DNA of 64,000 bases from JANSYA01 sp965243385 (GCA_965243385.1 CBDEUV010000002.1:3162001-3226000), one strand, 5' to 3'; positions 51,199-60,602 are shown, numbered from the stretch's first letter. Notes: generated by a model not told the origin, from the sequence alone. Translations and numbers: made by a program.

Positions 51199-52619
51199 GT
51201 AAGCTTCTCCGCGTTTTCAATCACAAAGCACGCGTTCGTCGCGAAGCTGCCGCCGATGTTTAACATCGCCCCCGCTCGCGCTCCGGGAACCTGGACGTCG
51301 CCCGCGCGTCCGGTAGTCTGTCGCAATAAGTCGAGCGCCATGCGAACTCCGGTGGCGCCCACGGGGTGGCCTCCTCCGATCAGTCCGCCGCCCGGATTGA
51401 CGGGAACGCCTCGCGCCGCGCCCGCAGATGCAGCCGCACTCGAAGTCGATTCCAGACCGATACCGCCGTCTTCGACGAACGCGCATTCATCGCCCGGTGC
51501 GCAGAGTCCGAAGGCGGACAGCGCCAGCAATTCGCTCGAAGTAAAACAGTCGTGAGTTTCGAAAACCTGCAGGCTGCGCGCATCGCGTCCGGCGCGCGCG
51601 AAGGCTTCGCCGATCGCCTGTCTGGTCCAGGGCAGGGGATGGCGGTCTAATGGTGTGTTTCTGAATTCAGCCACCCGTTCGTTGAGCCGCATCGGCGCTG
51701 TTCGTCGGCCGCGTCCGGTAATGGCTGCAAGCTCCGCAGTCTTGCGATCGCGTCGCCGGCGATAGTCTTCGGCGAAGGCGGGCGATGCGAGTATCACCAC
51801 CGCCGATCCGTCCGAAACCTGTGAGCAATCGCGATAGCGCGTGCGACCTCCGAGCGCTTCGGCGAAACGTTTATCGAGGGCCTGCAGCTTCGCTTCGCCG
51901 GGCTCGCCGGTCGGGAAATCGCGCATATGAGCGAAAGGATTGCGTGTTGCGTTGGCATAATTGTTTGCGGAGATTGCGCTCAGCGCGGCCTCAATGCGGT
52001 CCGCGACCGGGGAGCCGCGGCGCCCTTCTTCGCGTTCGATGATCAGATCCGTGAGGCAGCCGAAGATGCGCGGAAACGCGAAGGGTAACTCCGCGACCTC
52101 ATCGCGCGGCGCCGCCAGCCCCAGGTATTCATTGGCCTTCGCCGGATTGACCGTGCGCATGATTTCCACGCCGGCTACAATCGCCAGGTCCAGCTCTCCC
52201 GCGCGAATTTTCGCGTCCGCGGCTTCGAGTGCGATCGAGCCGGAAGCGCAGGCCGCTTCGTAGCGGAACGCCGGCGCGCCGACAAATGCGGGATGGGCTT
52301 CGGTCAGAAACGCGCCGAGATGTCCCTGGCCCAAAAAGCAGGGTGCGTTGAAATTTCCGAGGAAGCCACCCAGGCGTCCGGAAGCGCTCAGTGCCCGGAG
52401 TTCGGTTTCGTCGAGCTGCGCGTCCTCGAAGGCTGAGGCGAGGGTTTCGCGCAGGAGGGTCGCCAGATTGTCCGATTTTTTCGCCCAGGTTCTGGCGAAA
52501 TCGCTCTGAGCCCCTCCCAATAGCAACACCGGATTGGACCGGCCCCGGCTTTCCGATGTCCGGTCGGCTCGATTTCGGGGGCCGTCTGTTGCTGGGCTGT
52601 GGTCTGGCGTCGTCGTCAT
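51195..52619 (-). CDS. Thiolase-family protein (acetyl-CoA acetyltransferase/SCP2 type)
   Basis: This 474-residue protein starts at ATG 52619 with GAGG upstream; GTG 52637 is another option. The thiolase core shows VLLLGGAQSDFARTWAKKS, FRYEAACASGSIALEAADAK (active-site Cys), AGVEIMRTVNPAK, ETHDCFTSSELLALSAFGL and NPGGGLIGGGHPVGATGVR (final active-site loop). The HDCF motif in place of NEAF puts it with SCP2-type thiolases. It is coupled to the KAS III-like gene. It may make or split a beta-keto acyl-CoA. Confidence 0.85.
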   Translation of the reverse strand: MTTTPDHSPATDGPRNRADRTSESRGRSNPVLLLGGAQSDFARTWAKKSDNLATLLRETLASAFEDAQLDETELRALSASGRLGGFLGNFNAPCFLGQGHLGAFLTEAHPAFVGAPAFRYEAACASGSIALEAADAKIRAGELDLAIVAGVEIMRTVNPAKANEYLGLAAPRDEVAELPFAFPRIFGCLTDLIIEREEGRRGSPVADRIEAALSAISANNYANATRNPFAHMRDFPTGEPGEAKLQALDKRFAEALGGRTRYRDCSQVSDGSAVVILASPAFAEDYRRRRDRKTAELAAITGRGRRTAPMRLNERVAEFRNTPLDRHPLPWTRQAIGEAFARAGRDARSLQVFETHDCFTSSELLALSAFGLCAPGDECAFVEDGGIGLESTSSAAASAGAARGVPVNPGGGLIGGGHPVGATGVRMALDLLRQTTGRAGDVQVPGARAGAMLNIGGSFATNACFVIENAEKLT

Positions 52620-52657
52620 GCGGGCAACCTCGTCCACAGCCCGGGCGGAGAAATCGA

Positions 52658-52730
52658 TCTGTCAAGACAAATTAGCCAGCCTTGCCAATAATTTAAATCG
52701 AGTGTTTTAAAAATTGGCTTGAAAGCCAAT
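52658..52730. promoter_or_regulatory. Shared regulatory gap between thiolase and carotenoid oxygenase genes
   Basis: Holds TCTGTCAAGACAAATTAG (52658-52675), akin to the P450-region block, and the inverted repeat ATTGGCTT-GA-AAGCCAAT (52713-52730) ending just before ATG 52732. GCCAATAAT occurs twice (52684 and 52725). The repeat is a candidate operator for the TetR protein coded at 54180. Confidence 0.5.
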
Positions 52731-52731
52731 A

Positions 52732-54183
52732 ATGGGTCCGCAGCCTCTGGCGATGAATTCGAGAAGTCCGGAAAGCAATCCGTATCTGGAGGGCGTCTTT
52801 GCACCCGTGGGCGAAGAACGGGTCCTCGCGGATCTGAGTGTAAAAGGCGAGCTGCCCCGCGATCTGAACGGCTTCTTTTTGCGCAACGGGCCCAATCCGC
52901 GCTTCGCTCCTCCGGGCCGCTATCATTGGTTCGACGGCGACGCAATGATTCACGCGGTGCACTTTGAGGAGGGCCGGGCGACCTATCGCAATCGATATAT
53001 TCAAACCCGGGATTTCGAAGCGGAGAACCGGGCCGGGCATCCACTCTGGAAGGGCATTCGCGAACCATTTGATCCGGCATCGCCTTCGCCGAATAAGAAT
53101 ACGGCCAACACGGATCTTGCATTTCATGCCGGCCGTTTGCTCGCGATGTTCTGGCAGGGAGCGGACTCGTACGAAATCGCCCTGCCGGACCTGGAAACCC
53201 GCGGCGTATGCGATTTCGGCGGCAGCTATCAGGGCACAATGACCGCGCATCCGAAGGTCGACGCGCGCACCGGCGAAATGATGTTCATGGACTATAACGT
53301 CTTCGCCGAACCCTGGCTTGCGTACGGCGTGGTGGGCGCCGACGGCCGATTGAAACATCACACTCCGATTGAAGTGCCCGGGCCGCGATTCTTTCACGAT
53401 CTGGCCATCACGGAAAACTATACGATCCTGCTCGACCTGCCGTTGATCTGGCATACGGAGCGCATGAAAAAAGGTAAACGCCTGGCCTACTTCGACCCGC
53501 ATGTTCCCGCCCGCTTCGGCATATTGCCCCGGCATGGCTCGAATGCGGACGTCCGCTGGTTCGAAGACGACGCCTGCTATATCCTGCACGTGATCAACGC
53601 ATTCGAACGCTCAGGCGAAGACGGCGATGAGATCGTGATGTACGCCGGACGCATGGACAATCCCATTCCCGGGAGGCGCTACGATCCCGCGCGCGGGCCG
53701 CTGCTGCATTTCTTACAGGTGCAGCCTTTCCTAAATGAATGGCGTTTTAACTTAAAGACAGGCGAAACGAAGCGCCGACAGCTTGACGACCGGGCGATGG
53801 AGTTTCCGCGAATGAACGACGATCGTCTGGGCGCTTCCGCGCGTTTCGGTTATGCGCCTCTGCTCGCGCCGGAACGCGAAGTGATATTCGAAGGCTTTAT
53901 CAAATACGATGCGGCGGGCGGCGAGCCGCAGCTCTATCGCTACGGCAAGGGTCTCTGCGGCGGCGAGGTGGTTTTTCTGCCCCGCGACGGCGCCGACTAT
54001 CTCTCCGGAGCCGCGGCGGAAGACGACGGCTGGCTCGGGACCTTCGTACATGATCGTCGAGAAGGGTCTACGGAGTTCTGGGTGATGGACGCCGCGAATC
54101 TGGAGGCCGGTCCGCTGGCGCAGGTGGCCGTACCGGGTCACGTGCCGGCCGGCTTTCATGCGACCTGGGCGCCGAAGCTATGA
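52732..54183 (+). CDS. Carotenoid cleavage oxygenase (RPE65/CCD family)
   Basis: This 483-residue protein (or 476 from ATG 52753) has the family's seven-blade propeller marks: YLEGVFAPVGEE, GELPRDLNGFFLRNGPNPRF, YHWFDGDAMIHAVHF. The four iron-binding His occur in MTAHPKVD, RFFHDLAITENY, CYILHVINAFE and PAGFHATWAPKL. Members use Fe(II) and O2 to cut double bonds of carotenoids, stilbenes or lignin-like compounds. No carotenoid synthesis genes are in the window, so a dietary or aromatic substrate is possible. It overlaps the TetR gene by ATGA. Confidence 0.92.
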   Translation: MGPQPLAMNSRSPESNPYLEGVFAPVGEERVLADLSVKGELPRDLNGFFLRNGPNPRFAPPGRYHWFDGDAMIHAVHFEEGRATYRNRYIQTRDFEAENRAGHPLWKGIREPFDPASPSPNKNTANTDLAFHAGRLLAMFWQGADSYEIALPDLETRGVCDFGGSYQGTMTAHPKVDARTGEMMFMDYNVFAEPWLAYGVVGADGRLKHHTPIEVPGPRFFHDLAITENYTILLDLPLIWHTERMKKGKRLAYFDPHVPARFGILPRHGSNADVRWFEDDACYILHVINAFERSGEDGDEIVMYAGRMDNPIPGRRYDPARGPLLHFLQVQPFLNEWRFNLKTGETKRRQLDDRAMEFPRMNDDRLGASARFGYAPLLAPEREVIFEGFIKYDAAGGEPQLYRYGKGLCGGEVVFLPRDGADYLSGAAAEDDGWLGTFVHDRREGSTEFWVMDAANLEAGPLAQVAVPGHVPAGFHATWAPKL

Positions 54184-54923
54184 GCGCGACGAGCGATCCA
54201 TCCAACAAATCCGGCGGAACCGTGGCGCGTCGTCCCGGTCGGCCGCGTAAATCGAAGACGGCCTGGAACGCGTCCACTCGCACGATTATTCTGAACGCGG
54301 CGCTCGAAGAGTTCGCGCGCAACGGTTTCGATGGCGCCGGCATCGCCGAGATCGCGAAGAAATCGGGGGTGGCGCGCGCGTTGATTCACTACCACTTTGC
54401 GAACAAAGAGGCGCTCTGGAAGGCGGCCGTCGTCAGCGCCTTTCGCGAAATGACGGAACACTTCAATGACATCGCGCGGGAACTGCGCGATCTGGACCCG
54501 GTGGCGTTCCTGAAAGTTTTTATTCGACGTTATACCTATTTCGTCGCGCGGCGTCCGGAACTCGGTCGCATTATCATTGCGGAGGCTCCGCGGGGGACCG
54601 AGCGTGGACGCTGGCTCGTAGAACGCAATCTGCGTCCGATGCACATGGCCTTCGAGCGCATGTATCGGGAAAAGATCGCAACGGAATCAGGAGCTCGTTC
54701 GAAGACCGATCGGAGCGGGGACTTTCGGCCGGCCTTTCGCGAAGTGCCGTTTTTGAATTTTTTGTCAATGCTGACCGGAGCCGTGAGCATCTACTTTCTC
54801 GACGCATCGGTCTTTCAGGATCATTATCAGGTCGATCCTCAGGATCCTGATACGATCGAAGCGCATGCGGATTTTGTAATCGAAACGATGCTGCACGGGC
54901 TGCTGAACTCGAAAGGCGGCTGA
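54180..54923 (+). CDS. TetR/AcrR-family transcriptional regulator
   Basis: This 247-residue protein has a basic leader (RRPGRPRKSKTAWNASTR), then the TetR HTH: TIILNAALEEFARNGFDGAG, IAEIAKKSGVARALIHYHFANKEALW (about residues 50-80). The ligand domain is helical (FREMTEHFNDIARELRDLD, FIRRYTYFVARRPELGRII). It is co-translated with the carotenoid oxygenase and probably controls that operon through the 52713-52730 inverted repeat, and perhaps the divergent thiolase/KAS pair. The palindromes ACAGAACG-NN-CGTTCTGT at 50017 and 50105 also look like TetR-type sites. Confidence 0.88.
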   Translation: MSATSDPSNKSGGTVARRPGRPRKSKTAWNASTRTIILNAALEEFARNGFDGAGIAEIAKKSGVARALIHYHFANKEALWKAAVVSAFREMTEHFNDIARELRDLDPVAFLKVFIRRYTYFVARRPELGRIIIAEAPRGTERGRWLVERNLRPMHMAFERMYREKIATESGARSKTDRSGDFRPAFREVPFLNFLSMLTGAVSIYFLDASVFQDHYQVDPQDPDTIEAHADFVIETMLHGLLNSKGG

Positions 54924-54936
54924 GCTCTGAGCCCGA

Positions 54937-55536
54937 TCAAAGTCCGTCGCTCGCCCCGAAACGGCCGCGAAAAACGATCTCCGAAAGCGCTTTGCGACTG
55001 CGCGGCGCGGATTCTTTGGCCTGCAGGGCTTCGCTGAGTTGTTCCGGTGATCCCGGATAACCGATCGTCGCCATCGTCACCGCGGTGTAGTCGTCCGGAA
55101 CCTTCAGCTCCCGCATCGCCTTTTCGGGATCGAAGCCGGCCATCTCATGCACGTGCAAACCGAGACTCGTCGCCTGCAGACTCAGGTTGCCCATCGCGAG
55201 GCCCAGATCGTGTTCGGCGTGCCGGTTCTCTTTATCGTTTTTCGCGAAACGCTTCGCCGCGAGAGTCAATAACAGCACTGGAGCTTCTTTCGCCCAGACC
55301 TGATTGAATTCTCCCATACACTGAAGCAGGCTTTCGAACTCCGCAGCTTCTCCGCGCGTCGCGTACACGAAACGCCAGGGCTGTTCGTTGAAGCAGGAAG
55401 CCGCCCAGCGCGCCGCTTCGAATAGTTTTCGCAGGGTATCGGCGCTCACCGGTCGGTCGGCGAAACTGCGCAGACTGCGTCGGTTCTGAATATTCTGATC
55501 GAGGTTCTGAGGTGGTTGCGCGTCGTCAGCGGGCAT
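54937..55536 (-). CDS. Nitroreductase-family FMN oxidoreductase
   Basis: The 199-residue protein shows NRRSLRSFADRPVSADTLRK (FMN phosphate Arg-Arg-Ser), LFEAARWAASCFNEQPWRFV, HDLGLAMGNLSLQATSLGLH and VTMATIGYPGSPEQLSE, the standard nitroreductase order. It forms an FMN-containing homodimer reducing nitro groups, quinones or enones with NAD(P)H. The real substrate is unknown. It converges with the TetR gene and its start overlaps the longest frame of the chemoreceptor gene. Confidence 0.88.
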   Translation of the reverse strand: MPADDAQPPQNLDQNIQNRRSLRSFADRPVSADTLRKLFEAARWAASCFNEQPWRFVYATRGEAAEFESLLQCMGEFNQVWAKEAPVLLLTLAAKRFAKNDKENRHAEHDLGLAMGNLSLQATSLGLHVHEMAGFDPEKAMRELKVPDDYTAVTMATIGYPGSPEQLSEALQAKESAPRSRKALSEIVFRGRFGASDGL

Positions 55537-55633
55537 GATCGCGGCTCCTGCTTACGCTAACTGGCTTCGCGCTTCCGACGCCGTCCAGAAAATTTTAGAT
55601 CCAACTGTTGAAACTACGGATCCGTCCTTTGCG

Positions 55634-57232
55634 ATGAAAAATGGAAATGAATTGCGAATTCCCCCAGTCGAGGCAATCCAGGGTATGAAGCGCCTGTACG
55701 AAACCCTGTTGGTCCGCTACGCGGATTCCGACTATGTATTGCGGCGCAAAGCGAATCTGCTGCTTTCGATCGATCTCGTTTTGCTGACAATCATTCCGGT
55801 CGCCTATGCCGCGTCGTATTCGTTTACCGATTATAATATCTGGATGAGTTCGGCGCTCTTCGGATTTTTCGGCTTCGTATTTTTGTCGATCGTATTTCTG
55901 CGATTCGGCCTCTATTCGGCCGCCGCGCATTCGCTGTTGATCGGCGCCTTCGGCTCGCTGTGGCTTTTGATATTCAACGACGCGAATCGCGATTCGATTC
56001 GCTGGCTCGATACAGTGATTCTGGTCGCCAGCGGTCTGGCCCTCGTGCCGCTGGTCACCCTGCGTCGCCCGGCGATCGTGTTCGTATATTTCGCGGCGAA
56101 CGTCGCGGTCCTGATTTATCTCAGCGAAGTCGCGCTTCAGGCCCAGGCGATCGACCCGGCTCAGCGGCTGGATTTCGTGAACGATAACGCCGTGGCGTAT
56201 TTGTGCATTTCGGTCTTCGGTTTCTTGATCGCGCGTTTGAACGACAGCGTACTGCAACATGTGCGTGAATTGCTCAGTGATCAGCAGCGCCAGGCCTCCG
56301 AGCGCGAGAAAATGTATACCAGTCTGCGCGAAGCCACTCTGGAGCTGAAGTCCGCGGCGGATTCGATGAGCGAGCAAATGCGGGTCTTTTCGGATGAAAC
56401 GAACACCCAGGCGGCTTCCGTCGAGGAACTATCGTCGGCGATCACTCAACTCGGCGCCACCAACGATAATATTCACAGCATGCAGCGCGAACAGTATACG
56501 GCGATGGAGGACGCGACCGTCCAATTGCGCGAAATCTACGATCTGGTCACCCAGGCCGAAAGCGAGATCGGGCGGGTGGAAGAAGCCCGGGACGGTCTCA
56601 GTCGCGAAACGGCCACCACGCATCAGGATATGAGCGAAGTGCTGAATCAGCTCAGATCGGTTTCCAATAAATTCGGAGAAGTGGACGGCGTCGTGCAAAT
56701 GATTCACGACGTTTCGGAAAAAACGAATCTACTCGCTCTGAATGCTTCGATCGAAGCGGCCCGTGCCGGCGAACACGGCCGCGGCTTCGCCGTCGTCGCC
56801 GACGAAGTATCCAAACTCGCCGATTCGACCGCGAAAAACGCGCGATCGATCAGCGATCTCGTGCGGGTGAATCGCGAAGGTCTGGACGGATCGCTCGCGC
56901 GATTGGAGTCCTTTACGAAGAATCTGGAGAATATGATCAGCGGGACGCGGGAACTGAGTCAGGCGAATGACGGCGTCGTCGAATTTCTGCGCAAAGATCT
57001 TGTGCTCAAGCGCGATCTATTTAAGAAAACAACTCACCTGCGCAATTCGGCGGACGGCTTAATGGAAGCGATGGGCGAATTCGTGCCCGCCTTTCAGGAA
57101 ATCCTGAATACGGCGACCTCGATCAATGACGCGACCCAGCGTATCGCCGTGGAATCCACGAACCTGTCGGAAGTCGGAACCCAGGTGGAGGGCACCGGAC
57201 GAAAACTGGAAGGCCTGCTGGAGACTTCGTAG
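55634..57232 (+). CDS. Methyl-accepting chemotaxis-type receptor with six-TM sensor, no HAMP
   Basis: From ATG 55634 the protein has 532 residues; ATG 55535 overlaps the divergent nitroreductase start. The N-terminus has six membrane segments (for example LLLSIDLVLLTIIPVAYAA, SALFGFFGFVFLSIVFL, VAYLCISVFGFLIARL) and no periplasmic ligand domain. A coiled coil leads to the signalling tip VSEKTNLLALNASIEAARAG then EHGRGFAVVADEVSKLADST, the conserved CheA/CheW contact region. No HAMP is seen. It may sense membrane state, energy or a hydrophobic ligand. The C-terminal helix (LSEVGTQVEGTGRKLEGLLE) lacks a CheR-docking pentapeptide. Confidence 0.85.
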   Translation: MKNGNELRIPPVEAIQGMKRLYETLLVRYADSDYVLRRKANLLLSIDLVLLTIIPVAYAASYSFTDYNIWMSSALFGFFGFVFLSIVFLRFGLYSAAAHSLLIGAFGSLWLLIFNDANRDSIRWLDTVILVASGLALVPLVTLRRPAIVFVYFAANVAVLIYLSEVALQAQAIDPAQRLDFVNDNAVAYLCISVFGFLIARLNDSVLQHVRELLSDQQRQASEREKMYTSLREATLELKSAADSMSEQMRVFSDETNTQAASVEELSSAITQLGATNDNIHSMQREQYTAMEDATVQLREIYDLVTQAESEIGRVEEARDGLSRETATTHQDMSEVLNQLRSVSNKFGEVDGVVQMIHDVSEKTNLLALNASIEAARAGEHGRGFAVVADEVSKLADSTAKNARSISDLVRVNREGLDGSLARLESFTKNLENMISGTRELSQANDGVVEFLRKDLVLKRDLFKKTTHLRNSADGLMEAMGEFVPAFQEILNTATSINDATQRIAVESTNLSEVGTQVEGTGRKLEGLLETS

Positions 57233-57260
57233 GCGACGCGCCGCCGACTCGTTCACGAAC

Positions 57261-58562
57261 TCACGCACCGGAGTCGCGGCGTTCCGGGCTTCCCAGCAGC
57301 GATCCCCGTTTGACATGGCTGCCAAATTTATCTTTTAAATCGTCGAGCAGTTCGTCGCGCCGGCGTTCGGAACGGTCGCGCTCGCCGCCGCCGGGTTCCG
57401 CCGGCATACCGCTTCCTCCGGTAGCGGCTTTATTCAGATCGCCGAAGAGATCCATTTGCGCCGCGCGCGGATTCGCCGCCGCCGGATCCGGCTCGTCGGC
57501 GAAGAGTAGATTGGAAACGCCGATGCCGATCAGGCGGACGGCTTTGCCTTTGCGATCAAAGGCGCGAAACATCTGTAGCGCCGTTTCGCGAATCAGTTTG
57601 GTTTCGTCCGTCGGCCCCGCGATGGTCTTGCTGCGGGTAAAGGTTTCGAAGCCGGTCAGGCGAATCTTCAGAACGATCGTTCGACCCCGGGCCTCTTCGC
57701 GTCGTAGATTGCGAGTGAGAGTCTCCGCGATCTTGTAGAGCGTCTGTTCCAGTCGCGCGTTGTCGCCGACATCAGTTTCGAAAGTCGTCTCTTCGCTGAT
57801 GGATTTTCGCCGCCAGCCCGTCAGCACCGGCCGGTCGTCCAGGCCGTTGGCGAGCCGCCAGAAGTGTTCACCGTGATTGCCGAGCGTCCGGCGCACCTCC
57901 TCCAGCTGCGCCCGGGCCAGATCGCCGATTTGCCAGTAACCCAGGTTTTTTAGTTTCAGTACGGTTTTTTTTCCGGCGCCCCATAGGCGTTCCACCGGCA
58001 GGCCCGCGAGAAATTCGCGCTCGCCGTCGGTCGGGCAGATCGTCAGTCCGTCGGGTTTTTCCAGGTCCGAGGCGACCTTCGCGATATATTTATTCGGTGC
58101 GATGCCGACGCTCGCCGTCAATTCCGTTTGTTCACGAATGGCGCTTTTGATTTTGCGACCGAGCTCCGGCGGCGGTCCGAAGAGTCGTTCGGTGCCGGTG
58201 CAGTCCAGGAACGCTTCATCGATGCTCACCTGTTCGACAGTCGGCGAAAAGCTCTGCAGAATCTGCATAATCTTTTTGGAGAGTTCGCTATAACGCGGAT
58301 AATTCGGCGGAACGAAAAGACCCTGTGGACACAGGCGGTAAGCCACGCTCACGGGCTGCGCGGAGTGTACGCCGAATTTTCGCGCTGCGTAGTTGCAGGT
58401 CGAAACCACTCCGCGCCCCTGCCCGCCTTTAGGGTCCGCGCCGATGATCAGCGCTTTGCCGCGGTATTCAGGGTGATCCAGCTCTTCGACGGCCGCATAG
58501 AATGCGTCCATATCGACGTGTACGATCGTGCGCGGAAGATTTAGTGAAGGGGAAGTCGCCAT
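57261..58562 (-). CDS. dinB: DNA polymerase IV (Y-family, DinB)
   Basis: The 433-residue protein has the Y-family palm: IVHVDMDAFYAAVEELDHPE (metal Asp), then VSTCNYAARKFGVHSAQPVS, and SIDEAFLDCTGTERLFG (second catalytic pair). The thumb motif is GLPVERLWGAGKKTVLKLKN, and the little finger contains WRRKSISEETTFETDV. A beta-clamp motif QMDLF lies in AAQMDLFGDL, followed by a disordered, charged tail about 50 residues long. It does error-prone bypass synthesis. No SOS box was identified in the 26-base gap to its upstream gene. Confidence 0.95.
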   Translation of the reverse strand: MATSPSLNLPRTIVHVDMDAFYAAVEELDHPEYRGKALIIGADPKGGQGRGVVSTCNYAARKFGVHSAQPVSVAYRLCPQGLFVPPNYPRYSELSKKIMQILQSFSPTVEQVSIDEAFLDCTGTERLFGPPPELGRKIKSAIREQTELTASVGIAPNKYIAKVASDLEKPDGLTICPTDGEREFLAGLPVERLWGAGKKTVLKLKNLGYWQIGDLARAQLEEVRRTLGNHGEHFWRLANGLDDRPVLTGWRRKSISEETTFETDVGDNARLEQTLYKIAETLTRNLRREEARGRTIVLKIRLTGFETFTRSKTIAGPTDETKLIRETALQMFRAFDRKGKAVRLIGIGVSNLLFADEPDPAAANPRAAQMDLFGDLNKAATGGSGMPAEPGGGERDRSERRRDELLDDLKDKFGSHVKRGSLLGSPERRDSGA

Positions 58563-58587
58563 CGGATTCGCACCCGATCGACGGGTA

Positions 58588-59991
58588 TCATTTAATCTCG
58601 ATCAGCGCAAGCATTACGTCGTCGCGAAAACGTTCGAAATCCGGCCGTAAGCGAATGCTTTCAAGAATGCTCTCCAGCAATTCGTGCGAGGGGGCCTCTT
58701 CCATCCCCTTGAGAATGCCTTCGATGCTGATGGAAAGATCGACCGGCGCGCCGTTGCGGGGAGTGTACTCCGTGAGCCCGTCGGTATACAGTAAAAAGCG
58801 GTCGCCCGAGCGCATGGGCAGGGAGCTTTCGTCTGCGATCGGAGTCTGGATGCGATAACCGATGACCGAGCCGCGGCTTTCAATCTCGCGAAACGCTCCG
58901 CCCTCCGCGGAATGCAGTACGAGCGGGTGCCCCGCGTTCGCCAGCCGAATTTGTCGATTCGGTAAATCGAAACACATATATACGCCCGAGGCGTGATGGC
59001 TCTCGTATTCCCGCGAAACGATTTCGTCGAGATGGTCGAGCAATTTCGCCGGCTGCGTTCGCAGGCGATACGGCAGCGTGGCCAGAATGACTTTCATGGC
59101 GGCGCTCATCATAGCGCTGGAAATTCCGTGCCCGGCCACGTCCGCGAAGAAAAACCCAAGACTGCCCTCGCGCATGGGTAAGAGGTCGAAGAAATCGCCG
59201 CCGGTATGATTCTCCGGGCTGCGATAAACGTGCAGGCGCATAAAATCGTTTTCCGTAAAATTCGGAAACAGGGATTCGTGCACCCGGCTGGCCAGTTCCA
59301 GGTCCGCGTCTTCCTGGCGTCGACGGGCCAGTAATTCCAGATAACGATTGACCGCGAAAAACAGAACGCTTTCCAGAAAGAGCGCGAAGAGTACGGCCCA
59401 GGCGAAAGTAAAGGCGCCGCGAAACATGGGGTCGTCGCCGGGGGCCGGCGGCTGGATTCCGAGCTGGACGGTGACGACCCAGTGCGCGCACAGAAACGCG
59501 AGTACCGGCAGACCCGGGAGGCGCCCCGCCCGCAGCGCCTGCGCGAGCGAAAAGGCGATGTACAGGAGAAATTGATCGTCCGGATCGCCGGTGCCCGCGA
59601 GATGCGAAAGTATCAAAAATGAAGAAATATAAAAAATTGAGTAATATGCGTGAGGCTTTCGGCCGGGAAAGCGAACCAGGGCGAAGAACAGAGTGAGCGC
59701 CGCGATCGCGCAGAGGGCCGTGCAGGCTGCATGGATCAGACCGTCGCCCTGCGGCGAGTGTCCCATGACCATTTCGAGCAACAAAAGAATAAAGGTGCTC
59801 GCTCCGAATGTGACGACGATCAGCCTTTCTATCGAAACCAACAATTCCTGAAGAAGCCGACGGTCGGCGAGCGACGCCGGCGCGGGGCGAAACATAAACT
59901 TTTTCAGATAATCGAAGAAATCGGCGAAATGAATGAAAGCGCCGGACTCAGGGTTGCTTGAGAAATATGATTTCTTTAATTTGGGAACCAT
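58588..59991 (-). CDS. SpoIIE-type PP2C phosphatase with membrane domain
   Basis: This 467-residue protein has about six membrane helices in residues 50-230 (for example VVTFGASTFILLLLEMVMG, IFYISSFLILSHLAG, AWAVLFALFLESVLFF), then the phosphatase: DLELASRVHESLFP, NHTGGDFFDLLPM, LGFFFADVAGHGISSAMMSA (metal Asp), IRLANAGHPLVLH, GDRFLLYTDGLTE and FRDDVMLALIEIK. These acidic motifs are complete, so it should be active. It would dephosphorylate an anti-sigma antagonist-type protein. ATG 59991 overlaps the upstream gene by 44 bases; ATG 59895 avoids this. Confidence 0.88.
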   Translation of the reverse strand: MVPKLKKSYFSSNPESGAFIHFADFFDYLKKFMFRPAPASLADRRLLQELLVSIERLIVVTFGASTFILLLLEMVMGHSPQGDGLIHAACTALCAIAALTLFFALVRFPGRKPHAYYSIFYISSFLILSHLAGTGDPDDQFLLYIAFSLAQALRAGRLPGLPVLAFLCAHWVVTVQLGIQPPAPGDDPMFRGAFTFAWAVLFALFLESVLFFAVNRYLELLARRRQEDADLELASRVHESLFPNFTENDFMRLHVYRSPENHTGGDFFDLLPMREGSLGFFFADVAGHGISSAMMSAAMKVILATLPYRLRTQPAKLLDHLDEIVSREYESHHASGVYMCFDLPNRQIRLANAGHPLVLHSAEGGAFREIESRGSVIGYRIQTPIADESSLPMRSGDRFLLYTDGLTEYTPRNGAPVDLSISIEGILKGMEEAPSHELLESILESIRLRPDFERFRDDVMLALIEIK

Positions 59992-60367
59992 TCAGGCGTA
60001 AGCCGATGTTCCAGCCGGTTAGTAAAAAGTCATTCAGTTTTCTAATCACGCGCATGCATTCCTGCGGCGTTTCGCACGCGTAGTGCAGTGCATGAGAATT
60101 CGCGCGAAAGGCCCAGACTCCGGGATGCGTCGTGATAATAGTTACGAAATTTCCGAACTCGTTCGATTCGTACGCGATATGGCTGATATAGCGGCGATTC
60201 GTTACGCGAAAGTCGAGTGATGATTCGGGATGCGGGTAAATATCCGCTTCGCGCACTTGCGAATTTAAGGGCGATGCTACCGAAACGGGTAGGAGCAGGA
60301 GCGCGAATCCGAACGATAATGCGACGACCGATTTCGCGAAGTTCTGAACGGCGCGCCGGGGATTCAC
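59948..60367 (-). CDS. Exported hypothetical protein coupled to csrA
   Basis: This 139-residue protein starts at GTG 60367, overlapping the csrA TGA as GTGA. It has a signal peptide (VVALSFGFALLLLPVSVAS) followed by a single compact domain: YISHIAYESNEFGNFVTIIT, VWAFRANSHALHYACETPQE, MRVIRKLNDFLLTGWNIGLR. Two Cys residues may pair. I do not recognise the family. It is placed directly after the flagellar assembly regulators, so it may serve the periplasmic flagella, which is inference. Confidence 0.65.
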   Translation of the reverse strand: MNPRRAVQNFAKSVVALSFGFALLLLPVSVASPLNSQVREADIYPHPESSLDFRVTNRRYISHIAYESNEFGNFVTIITTHPGVWAFRANSHALHYACETPQECMRVIRKLNDFLLTGWNIGLRLNGSQIKEIIFLKQP

Positions 60368-60600
60368 GGCTTTTTCTTTTTGAGAAGTTTGCCGAGACCT
60401 TCGAGGGATTGCGGCGTGGTTTTCGCGGCCTCTTTATTCTGATCCTGGATCTCTTTGTATACTTCGGCGCGGTGTACGCTCACGCTCCTGGGCGCGCGAA
60501 TGCCCAGCTTGATCTGATCGCCTTTAATGTCGACGACGACCACCTCGATCTCGTCGCCGATCATAATCGACTCGTTGATTCTGCGCGCGAGTACGAGCAC
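60364..60600 (-). CDS. csrA: Carbon storage/flagellin translation regulator CsrA (GTG start)
   Basis: This 78-residue protein begins at GTG 60600: (M)LVLARRINESIMIGDEIEVV. A GGAAGG ribosome site lies inside the end of fliW, deciding this start. An upstream open frame is only fliW in another frame. KGDQIKLGIRAPRSVSVHRA contains the RNA-contact Arg, and EVYKEIQDQN the second contact. A Lys-rich tail (LGKLLKKKKP) makes it longer than most CsrA. CsrA binds GGA-bearing mRNA leaders and is blocked by FliW, whose gene is directly upstream. Confidence 0.95.
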   Translation of the reverse strand: MLVLARRINESIMIGDEIEVVVVDIKGDQIKLGIRAPRSVSVHRAEVYKEIQDQNKEAAKTTPQSLEGLGKLLKKKKP

Positions 60601-60602
60601 TC

